Shown one piece after another: positions 16,381-23,161 of a stretch of 64,000 nucleotides of DNA. Position 1 is the first letter of the stretch; every line of letters begins with the position of its first letter. The position numbers and the translations under genes were made by a program. The notes below the pieces were generated by a model that worked only from the letters and a program-made list of their open reading frames with translations, had not been told where the DNA came from and made no database searches. The stretch is taken from the NCBI RefSeq assembly GCF_014207745.1, contig NZ_JACHJB010000002.1, positions 868,001 through 932,000 of the forward strand, written 5' to 3'. The DNA is from Nonomuraea muscovyensis. Lineage in GTDB: Bacteria; Actinomycetota; Actinomycetes; Streptosporangiales; Streptosporangiaceae.

Positions 16381-17580
16381 CTACGCGACCGCCTTCTCGG
16401 CGGTCGCGTCCGGCGCGGCGGCCAGGCGGTGCTTGCGCCTGGGCATGCCGAAGGTCGGGTGCGAGATGCCCCACAGCGAGATCTGGAGGATGCCCGACTT
16501 GATCCGCGCGGCCTTCCGGCCGCCCACGTACTGTGGCTTTGCTTGCGCTCTGTCGTCGACCATCTGCAGGATCCCGTCCCGCCGTCCGAGGCTGATGTGG
16601 TTGCCCGGGTAGTCCAGCTTGCTCTTGGTAATCTTGCGGCCGGTCAGGCGTCCCACGATCGCGTCTGTGGCCTGCCGGCCGGTGGAGCCGGCCGAAGCGC
16701 AGGACATCGGCAGTGGCCGGCCGTTGTCGCCGATGGCGTAGGCGCTGTCGCCGACGGCGTAGACGTTCGGGTGCGAGACCGAGCGCATGGTGCCATCGAC
16801 GACGATCTGGCCGTTCTCTGTGACCTCCAGCCCGCCGGCGGCGGCGATGGGGTTGATCGCGAACCCGGCCGTCCACACGGTTGCGTCGGACGCTAGGGCG
16901 GTGCCGTCGGTGCACAGCACCCGCGTCGCTTCGACGGCTTGGACGCTGGTGTGCTCCAGGACGGTGATGCCCAGCCGGTCGCAGGCCCGGCGCAGGTGGC
17001 TGCGGGCTCCGGCGGAGAGCCTGGCGCCCAGTTCGCCGCGGGCGACCAGCGTGACCGACAGGCCGGGCCGGGATTCGGCGAATTCGGTGGCGGTCTCGAT
17101 GCCGGTCAACCCGTCGCCGACGACCAGCACCCTCCCGCCTTCGCCACGCCTGTCCAGGCTGTCCAGGCGCTCGCGCAGGCGCAGCGCCGCGGGCCGGGCG
17201 GTGACGTGGAAGGCGTGCTCGGCCACGCCGGGGACGCCGCAGTCGGCGACGTGGCTGCCGAGCGCGTAGACAAGCGTGTCGTAGCCGAGTTCGCCACCGC
17301 CGTCGGCGTCGGCCACGGCGACGACCTGGCGCTCGGGGTCGACGGCGGTGACACGGGCGAGGCGCAGCCGTATCCCCGTGCCCGCGAAGACGTCAGCCAG
17401 CTTTCGAGCCTCGATCTCCTGGCCGGCCGCGAGCTGGTGCATCCGCAGCCGCTCGACGAAGTCCGGCTCGGCGTTGACCACGGTGATCTCGGTGTCCGCC
17501 GGGGACAGCCGGCGGGCCACGTTCCCGGCCACGTAGGCCCCGGCATAGCCGGCGCCGAGGACGACGATGCGATGCTTCAT
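16381..17580 (-). CDS. NAD(P)/FAD-dependent oxidoreductase (NDH-2-like)
   Basis: A 399-residue pyridine nucleotide-disulfide family protein: FAD-binding VVLGAGYAGAYVA at the N-terminus, NAD(P)-binding VVGDGLTGIETATEF near residue 155, and YAVGDSAYA near residue 285. No C-terminal membrane anchor is obvious. Type II NADH dehydrogenases and such ECF41-associated oxidoreductases transfer electrons from NAD(P)H to quinone or other acceptors. It begins 52 bp after the SDR gene and probably shares its promoter. Confidence 0.88.
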   Translation of the reverse strand: MKHRIVVLGAGYAGAYVAGNVARRLSPADTEITVVNAEPDFVERLRMHQLAAGQEIEARKLADVFAGTGIRLRLARVTAVDPERQVVAVADADGGGELGYDTLVYALGSHVADCGVPGVAEHAFHVTARPAALRLRERLDSLDRRGEGGRVLVVGDGLTGIETATEFAESRPGLSVTLVARGELGARLSAGARSHLRRACDRLGITVLEHTSVQAVEATRVLCTDGTALASDATVWTAGFAINPIAAAGGLEVTENGQIVVDGTMRSVSHPNVYAVGDSAYAIGDNGRPLPMSCASAGSTGRQATDAIVGRLTGRKITKSKLDYPGNHISLGRRDGILQMVDDRAQAKPQYVGGRKAARIKSGILQISLWGISHPTFGMPRRKHRLAAAPDATAEKAVA

Positions 17581-17632
17581 GTGTTGCTCCTGTCGGTTCG
17601 CTTGCTCTCGGTGAGTCCGACTCGGCCCTGGG

Positions 17633-18484
17633 TCACCGATTCTCTTGATCGAGGTTGCCGTGAGCCTCCGCCGAAAGGTCCTGCCAGTCGGCCCAGGTCT
17701 TGAGCCGGTCGGCGTAGACCTGCTGGAGCATCGGGTAGAAGCCCTGCCCGAACAGCACCCGCAGGGGCGGGTCGTCGGAGTCGACGATCTTGAGGAGTGC
17801 CTGGGCCGCGGCGGCCGGGTCGCCGGCGGGCTGCTTGCCCGCGAACCCGGCGAGACGGCGGCGAAGGCCGTCGTAGATCGGGTCGGCCTCGGCCATGTGG
17901 CCGTTGTCGAGGGGATCGGGGTTCTTACCGGACCTGGTGGCGAAGCCGCCGGGCTCGATGACGGTCACCTTGATGCCGAAGCCGGCGACCTCCTGGGCGA
18001 GGGATTCGTTCAGGGCTTCCAGGGCCCACTTGGAGGCGCTGTAGGCGCCGCTGAGCGCGAACGCCATGAGCCCGGCCGCCGAGGACAGCTGGATGACGTG
18101 CCCTGCACCCTGCTCGCGCAGGCGGGGCAGCGCGGCCTGGATCACCCACACCGCGCCGAACACGTTGGTCTCCAGCTGGTCGCGCAACTGCTGCTCGGTC
18201 AGCTCCTCGATCGCGCCGACCTGCGCGTAGCCGGCGTTGTTCACGACGACGTCGAGCCGGCCGAAGTGCTGTCCGGCCCGCTGCACGCTCTCGAACACGG
18301 CGGCCCTGTCGGTCACGTCCAGCTCCAGCGGGAGCACCGCCTCGCCGTAGGCGGCGACCAGCTCGTCAAGGCTCGCGGCGTTCCGGGCGGTCGCGGCCAC
18401 CTTGTCGCCGCGTGACAGGGCGGCCTCGACGAAGTTGCGGCCCAGACCGCGAGACGAACCGGTGACGAACCAGACCTTGCTCAT
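17633..18484 (-). CDS. Short-chain dehydrogenase/reductase
   Basis: A 283-residue classical SDR: TGSSRGLG cofactor motif near residue 8, NNAG near 83, catalytic Ser in QLSSAAG and YSASK (Tyr/Lys near 150). The start at 18484 follows GGAAGGACATC. Upstream at 18608-18634 is an ECF41-type promoter directed at this gene. It heads a probable operon with the NADH dehydrogenase-like gene and a decayed ECF41 sigma gene; ECF41 regulons often consist of such oxidoreductases. Substrate unknown. Confidence 0.9.
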   Translation of the reverse strand: MSKVWFVTGSSRGLGRNFVEAALSRGDKVAATARNAASLDELVAAYGEAVLPLELDVTDRAAVFESVQRAGQHFGRLDVVVNNAGYAQVGAIEELTEQQLRDQLETNVFGAVWVIQAALPRLREQGAGHVIQLSSAAGLMAFALSGAYSASKWALEALNESLAQEVAGFGIKVTVIEPGGFATRSGKNPDPLDNGHMAEADPIYDGLRRRLAGFAGKQPAGDPAAAAQALLKIVDSDDPPLRVLFGQGFYPMLQQVYADRLKTWADWQDLSAEAHGNLDQENR

Positions 18485-18607
18485 GATGTCCTTCCGTTCT
18501 TTCCGCGGTGGCGGTCGCGCGGCGGTCGCCATGCGACGGCGCCAAGGCGATCACTCGTGGAGTCGCGTACCGCGCGGATCGTTCGCGCGGCGTCCTGACG
18601 ACCATGA

Positions 18608-18634
18608 GGCGCCGGCGACCCGGGTTCTGTGACA
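18608..18634 (-). promoter_or_regulatory. ECF41-type promoter for the SDR operon
   Basis: On the minus strand: TGTCACA (18634-18628), 16 bp, then CGCC (18611-18608). The published ECF41 motif, as I recall it, is TGTCACA-N16-CGTC, so one base of the -10 differs. It lies about 125 bp before the SDR start and is homologous to the exact match at 21327-21353. Confidence 0.68.
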
Positions 18635-18669
18635 GTGCGGTCATGTGATGTACGCCACCGAGCGTGGGG

Positions 18670-18696
18670 TGTCACACAGTGGCGCGGGCCGGCGTC
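18670..18696 (+). promoter_or_regulatory. ECF41-type promoter reading toward a lost sigma gene
   Basis: TGTCACA at 18670-18676, exactly 16 bp, then CGTC at 18693-18696, a full match to the ECF41 motif. It diverges from the SDR promoter and points at the sigma-factor remnant near 18790-18860, as expected for an autoregulated ECF41 gene. Confidence 0.7.
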
Positions 18697-19154
18697 TTGT
18701 GCGTGGAGCAGGAGTTGAGAGTGAACAGGCGGGAGGAACGAGCGCAGGGACGCAACGACGGGCACAGCCGAGCCGAGGGCTGGTGGTGACCGGACGGACT
18801 GCGTCACCGAGGCGACCGAGGCCCACCGCAACCTGCTGCCCACCGTCGCCTTTGTCGGCAGGTCGGTCAGATCCAGGCGGTGGTCAGGGCGCAGTCTGGA
18901 TCTCGCCGTACGGGGTCATGGTCGAATGGAAGATCGGGATCAGGCTGGGGGCGTCGAGAGACGGTCCCCGATCCGAGCGCCCCGCAGAGGAGAACTTGAT
19001 CGCCTTCTCCTGCTCCTCGGGCTCGTTTTCGGCGATCACTCCGTTGCTGCCGAATCAGGGGTGCCGTCAAGAAAGGGTACGATGATCCGCCAACCGCATC
19101 TGATCTGGGATTTCGTCGGCGTGTGCTGGTGCGGGCCAGTTGGTCGACCGTTCG
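18697..19154 (+). pseudogene. ECF41 sigma N-terminal remnant and debris
   Basis: Around 18790-18860 the plus strand reads TEATEAHRNLLPTVAF, which corresponds to the N-terminus of SigJ/ECF41 factors (compare VFVVHRNLLFTVAYEMLG at 21446). It breaks off at once. The following ~290 bp contain no recognisable gene; a minus-strand frame reading FHSTMTPYGEI belongs to no family I can name. Confidence 0.5.
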
Positions 19155-19745
19155 CTATCGCGTTTGCGGTCTGGGGCTCAGCCCGGCGAAGAGTGCATGG
19201 AGCACGCGGTCGATGTAGGCGTGGGTCAACGGCTGCTGTGTGATCAGCAGCCGGTAGTACAAGGGGCCCGACAGGATCTCGAACGCCAGGTCCAGGTCGA
19301 AGTCGGGAGCGAGTTGACCCTGGTCCTTGGCGGCCCTGAGGCGAGCCAGGGTGTTGGCGGTCTGTGGCTCGATGAACCGCCGGTTGAGTGCGGCGGCGAC
19401 CTCGGGATCGTGCTGAGCTTCGCCGATGAGGTCCTGGTACAGCGGGCCCCAGGGTGGCCGGCTTAGCAGGTCGGCGGCCCTGGTCATCACCTCGCGTAGA
19501 TCGGCCACGATGTCGCCGGTGTCGGGGTGGTCCAGGCCTGCGGTGTTCAGGCTGAGGACCGCGTCGAGGAACAGCAGGCCCCGGGAGGGCCAGCGGCGGT
19601 AGACAGTGTGTTTGCCGACGCCGGCCCGGGCCGCGACCGCCTCGATGCTGAGCTTGGCGTAGCCGACCTCTCGGGCCAGATCCAGCGTGGTCCGCATGAT
19701 CGTTTCGGTCCGGGCATCGGTACGAGTGGCGCGGCGGTCGGTCAT
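19155..19745 (-). CDS. TetR family transcriptional regulator
   Basis: A 196-residue TetR repressor. The HTH is at residues ~17-60 (IMRTTLDLAREVGYAKLSIEAVAARAGVGKHTVYRRW), followed by a TetR_C_11-like ligand domain. Two perfect palindromes containing ACGGCAC lie between it and the divergent DoxX-like gene and are its likely operators. It probably represses itself and that membrane protein gene in response to an unknown ligand. Confidence 0.9.
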   Translation of the reverse strand: MTDRRATRTDARTETIMRTTLDLAREVGYAKLSIEAVAARAGVGKHTVYRRWPSRGLLFLDAVLSLNTAGLDHPDTGDIVADLREVMTRAADLLSRPPWGPLYQDLIGEAQHDPEVAAALNRRFIEPQTANTLARLRAAKDQGQLAPDFDLDLAFEILSGPLYYRLLITQQPLTHAYIDRVLHALFAGLSPRPQTR

Positions 19746-19762
19746 GCCGTCACCCTACTGGA

Positions 19763-19776
19763 ACGGCACGTGCCGT
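19763..19776. promoter_or_regulatory. Palindromic operator 1 of the TetR/DoxX pair
   Basis: ACGGCACGTGCCGT, a perfect 14-bp palindrome 18 bp before the TetR start. A TTGACA hexamer begins 2 bp to its right (19778-19783), so a repressor bound here would cover the promoter of the divergent gene. Confidence 0.65.
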
Positions 19777-19814
19777 GTTGACACGTGCGAATCCGTTCCA
19801 CCATGCTGACCTCA

Positions 19815-19833
19815 ACGGCACGGCCCGTGCCGT
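19815..19833. promoter_or_regulatory. Palindromic operator 2 of the TetR/DoxX pair
   Basis: ACGGCACGG-C-CCGTGCCGT: 9-bp perfect arms around one base, sharing ACGGCAC with operator 1. It lies 45 bp upstream of the DoxX-like start. Confidence 0.65.
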
Positions 19834-19877
19834 GCTGGCTTGCTCACGAACACCGCTGAGATCGAGAAGGGCTGCTC

Positions 19878-20231
19878 ATGTTCGCCGCTTATGTCACGAT
19901 CACCGTCTTCGCCTCGGTATTGAACGGCAGCGCCGCCGTCGTCTACCTGATCGGACACGAATTTCCCAAGGCTCAGGCGGACATGAAGGGCCTGCCACGG
20001 TCGTGGGTACCGGTGTTGGGCATGTTGCTGGCGGCGGGCTCCTTGGGGCTGCTGGGCGGGTTCGCCGTGCCGATGCTGGGGACACTCGCCGCTGCCGGCC
20101 TCGTGCTCTACTTCATCGGCGCACTCCTTGCGCACCTGCGAGTGGGTTCTCGTAAGCTCGCGAACTGGGCCGGATTCTTCGCCACTGCGGTGGCCGCACT
20201 AGCCGTGAACCTGGGCTACCACTGGTCATGA
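19878..20231 (+). CDS. DoxX-like small membrane protein
   Basis: A 117-residue protein with four hydrophobic segments (YVTITVFASVLNGSAAVVYL; VLGMLLAAGSLGLLGGF; GTLAAAGLVLYFIGALLAHL; FFATAVAALAVNLGYHW), the DoxX/DoxX_2 arrangement. DoxX-like proteins are associated with redox stress and thiol or quinone metabolism in some bacteria; the role here is unknown. It is divergent from, and probably repressed by, the neighbouring TetR protein. Confidence 0.78.
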   Translation: MFAAYVTITVFASVLNGSAAVVYLIGHEFPKAQADMKGLPRSWVPVLGMLLAAGSLGLLGGFAVPMLGTLAAAGLVLYFIGALLAHLRVGSRKLANWAGFFATAVAALAVNLGYHWS

Positions 20232-20563
20232 TCCGTGGAGACAGGCTCTCTCACCTGGCCAGCCGCGGCAGGACGATCGACGCGTCGCCTCACATTCCCA
20301 GCGGCTGTGTCGTCGGACCCCACATCCCGACTGCCAGTCCGTCCTGCTGGCCCTGGCCGCGCTCCTGCACCCGAATCACCTCGCGCGACCCACGCTGCCC
20401 GGTTTCGCTCCTCGGCCGTCAGCGGGTGGCGGACCTGCACCGGCGACGCGTCCGGGAACGGGTTCGCCTGCCGGGCCAGCGCCTCCACCAAGGTCTCCAC
20501 GCCCAGCTCCAGGTCCGACTTGGCCAGCGTCTTCGCTCATCTGTCTCTCCGCTGTGGGATGTC
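20232..20563. other. Intergenic, no gene seen
   Basis: No recognisable protein in either strand. A minus-strand frame reading TLVEALARQANPFPDASPVQ looks protein-like for a short stretch and may be the end of a lost gene. Confidence 0.35.
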
Positions 20564-21291
20564 TTACCAGGCGATGGGGCCGAGGCGATCGATGAAGATC
20601 CCGGTCGGCCCGTCAGAGGCGAGCGTCGCGAGCTCGATGATCGGATCACTGCCCTCGGTGACCGTCAGCTCGCCGTGTGGATGTTCATGTCGGTGGCGGT
20701 GAACCTGCCGTTGGCGACCTCGCCGGGGGTCACGGCGTTGAACTTGATGGCCGGCAGCGCCTGGGCGTATCGGACGGTGATCATGTTCAGTGCCGCCTTC
20801 GACGAGGTGTAGGCGAGTTCGTACATCGTCGAGACGGCTTGCCCGGGGTCAGTCACGACCGCGATAGACCCCCCGGCGCCGGTGACCATCACCACCCGCG
20901 GGTTATCGGCCGCCTGCAACAGCGGCAGGAACGCGTGCGTGACCCGGACCGGCCCGTACACATTGGTGTCGTAGACGGCGTGGATGTCCTTGGCCGTCGC
21001 GTCCGCCGGGTTGACACCGCCGCCCGGCGTGCCGGCGTTGTTGATCAGCACGTCCATCCGGTCGGTGTGCTCCCGGACCAGCCGCACGGCCCCGGCCACC
21101 GACTCCTCCGAGGTCACGTCCAAGGGGACCATGATGACGTGCGCGCCGTCGGCGGCCAGCTTCTGCGCGGCGGCCCTTCCCCGGCTCTCGTCGCGTGAGC
21201 CGAGGAAGACCCTCCAACCCAGCTCCCCGAGCCTACGCGCCGTCTCGTAGCCCAGGCCCTTGTTCGCTCCAGTGATCAATACTGAGGTCAT
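20564..21291 (-). pseudogene. Short-chain dehydrogenase with a C-terminal frameshift
   Basis: From 21291 the frame encodes a classical SDR: TGANKGLG near residue 7, NNAG, Ser of VTGAGGS and YTSSK (Tyr near 158). The open frame stops at 20665 after TDMNIHTAS. The expected C-terminus, TVTEGSDPIIELATLASDG followed by PTGIFIDRLGPIAW and a stop at 20564, continues in another frame. One indel near 20668-20676 would restore it. The frameshifted product lacks about 35 residues; the catalytic core is intact, so activity could persist, or this could be a sequencing error. Its promoter matches the ECF41 motif exactly. Confidence 0.82.
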
Positions 21292-21326
21292 GTTCTCTCC
21301 TGGCGTCGTTGTACTTCCGGCCATGT

Positions 21327-21353
21327 GACGGCGCCGACCCGATTCCTGTGACA
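21327..21353 (-). promoter_or_regulatory. ECF41-type promoter of the frameshifted SDR gene
   Basis: On the minus strand TGTCACA (21353-21347), 16 bp (21346-21331), CGTC (21330-21327): a full match to the ECF41 motif, 36 bp before the gene start. Confidence 0.75.
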
Positions 21354-21387
21354 CCGCCGAGGTGTGATGTAGGCCACCAGCGGCGGT

Positions 21388-21404
21388 TGTCACCAACCGG
21401 CGTC
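21388..21404 (+). promoter_or_regulatory. Broken ECF41 autoregulatory promoter
   Basis: TGTCACC, 6 bp, CGTC. It is homologous to the intact promoter at 18670-18696 (both continue CTTGTG after CGTC) but has lost 10 bp of spacer and the last A of the -35 box, so it should not work. Confidence 0.5.
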
Positions 21405-21445
21405 TTGTGTGCAGGCACCGTCGAGATCAGCGTGGAGGGCCGGCA

Positions 21446-21570
21446 ATGCGTAAGGGCCGCGACCAGACGGACCGCGCCACCGGGGTGTTCGTCGTCCATC
21501 GCAACCTGCTGTTCACCGTCGCCTACGAGATGCTCGGTCGCCGCGTCCCGCTGTTGGGCCTTGCTCGGGA
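21446..21570 (+). pseudogene. ECF41 sigma factor, N-terminal remnant
   Basis: From ATG 21446 the protein reads DRATGVFVVHRNLLFTVAYEMLG, the typical N-terminus of SigJ/ECF41 factors, then turns into unrelated sequence where SAADAEDVLQ-like residues are expected. Only about 30 residues of the sigma factor remain. It sits downstream of the broken promoter and divergent from the SDR gene. Confidence 0.72.
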
Positions 21571-21785
21571 TCCTCTCGAGCTGCGGGGCGCGGGCCCGCC
21601 CGTCCATCCCGAGCGCCGCGGGTATGGTCTCGGTGGCGTCGGTGGTGAATCCGGTACGGGTAAGCGCGGGTTGCGGAACCCCTGTCCCCTCACACCTGCC
21701 CGACCGAGCTCTGCGCCCAGGCGCCCGCCGCCTCTCCAAGCTGTTTCGAAGCCGATTCCAAGCGCCCTCTGTCACACATGGTCAC

Positions 21786-23096
21786 ATGAGTCAGACAGTC
21801 GAGCAGCTGCAAGATCTGATCGCGGGCCCGGTGCTCGCCCCCGGAGACCCCGGATTCGACGCCGAGACGTTCACGTTCAACACGACCGTGAACGCGCGGC
21901 CCGCGCTCGTCGTCGGCGCGCTGGACCGGCATGATGTGGCCGCAGCGGTGCGGTTCGCCGCCGAGAAGGGCTTCACCGTCGCCGTCACCTCCACCGGGCA
22001 CGGCGCGGTCCCCGGCGGCATGGACGGAGCCCTGGTGATCAACACCTCCCGCCTCAAGGAGATCTCCGTCGATCCTCAGGCGCGTACCGTCCGCGTCGGC
22101 GCGGGCAACCGGTGGGCCGAGGTGGTGCAGGCATGCGCCCCGTTCGCGCTGATGCCGCCGGCCGGGGCGGCGCCGTCCGTCGGAGTCACGGGCTACCTGC
22201 TCGGCGGCGGGCTCAGTCCGCTGGGCCGCGCCTTCGGGTTCGCCGCCGACCATGTGCACGCCCTGGAGCTGGTGACCGCCGACGGGGTCCACCGGCGGGT
22301 GGACGCCGACACCCACAAGGAGCTGTTCTGGGCGCTGCGCGGCGGCGGAGGCGGGTTCGGCGTCGTCACCGCTGTGGAGATCGGTCTCTTCCCCGTCTCC
22401 ACCTTGTACGGCGGGACCGTCTTCTTCCCCGGGCAGCAGGCCGCCGATGTGCTCCGGGCCTTCCGGGACTGGAACGACGACCGGCTGCCCGACGAGGCGT
22501 GCGGCTCGCTCGCGCTGCAACGGCTCCCCGACCTGCCGCACCTGCCCGAGCCGCTCAGGGGACGGTTCGTCGTGGCCCTCCGGTACGCCTACCCGGGCGA
22601 CCCGGCCGAGGGAGCCAGGCTGCTGGCGCCCCTGCGCGCAGCCGCCGACCCCATCCTCGACACCGTGGGCGAGCTGCCGCTGACCGAGTTCGGCGCGATC
22701 CACAACGACCCCGCCGGGCCCATGCCCGCCTGGGACCGCGGCGACCTGCTGCCCGCCCTGCCGGACGAGGCCATCGACGCCCTGCTGACAGCCGCCGGCG
22801 CCCAGGTGGCCGACGCTCCGATCCTCGTGGAACTGCGCAGGCTGGGCGGCGCGCTCGCCCGTACTCCCCGCCACGACAACGCGCTCAGCGTGCGGGACGC
22901 CGCATACACCCTGTTCGTGGTCGACGCGCCGGGCGCCCCTTCCGGGTCCCGCCTGTTCACGACCATGGCACTCTGGACGCGCGGGGCCGGACTGCCCACC
23001 ATGCGCGGCGAGGCCCCGGTGGCCACCACCCCCGAGACCGCGGCGCGGCTCGCCGAGATCAAGAAGACCTGGGACCCCGCCAGGCTCCTGCGCTGA
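21786..23096 (+). CDS. FAD-linked oxidase (BBE/PCMH type)
   Basis: A 436-residue flavoprotein. The FAD-binding PCMH domain spans residues ~30-200 (ARPALVVGALDRHDVAAAVRF, TGHG, GGGLSPLGRAFGFAADHV, WALRGGGGGFGVVTAVEIGL). The C-terminal PARLL segment is the end of the BBE domain. A His in VTSTGHGAVPGG is the place for covalent FAD attachment; the second Cys of bicovalent members is not obvious. Such enzymes oxidise alcohols, sugars or secondary metabolites with O2. No signal peptide. The AfsR-type regulator gene follows 65 bp downstream. Confidence 0.88.
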   Translation: MSQTVEQLQDLIAGPVLAPGDPGFDAETFTFNTTVNARPALVVGALDRHDVAAAVRFAAEKGFTVAVTSTGHGAVPGGMDGALVINTSRLKEISVDPQARTVRVGAGNRWAEVVQACAPFALMPPAGAAPSVGVTGYLLGGGLSPLGRAFGFAADHVHALELVTADGVHRRVDADTHKELFWALRGGGGGFGVVTAVEIGLFPVSTLYGGTVFFPGQQAADVLRAFRDWNDDRLPDEACGSLALQRLPDLPHLPEPLRGRFVVALRYAYPGDPAEGARLLAPLRAAADPILDTVGELPLTEFGAIHNDPAGPMPAWDRGDLLPALPDEAIDALLTAAGAQVADAPILVELRRLGGALARTPRHDNALSVRDAAYTLFVVDAPGAPSGSRLFTTMALWTRGAGLPTMRGEAPVATTPETAARLAEIKKTWDPARLLR

Positions 23097-23161
23097 CGAA
23101 CTCCCGAGCCCGTCGGCTACCATCCTTGCGGCGCGCACCGCGCCGCAAGGACAGGGGTGGG

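Noticed and set aside
21770..21785. TGTCACA before the FAD oxidase gene as a further ECF41 promoter
   Set aside because: It lies 10 bp before the start codon and no CGTC follows after 16 bp.
22112..23161. 5' extension of the AfsR frame through the FAD oxidase gene
   Set aside because: The extension is an out-of-frame reading of the oxidase gene; SARP homology begins at ATG 23162 with its own ribosome binding site.
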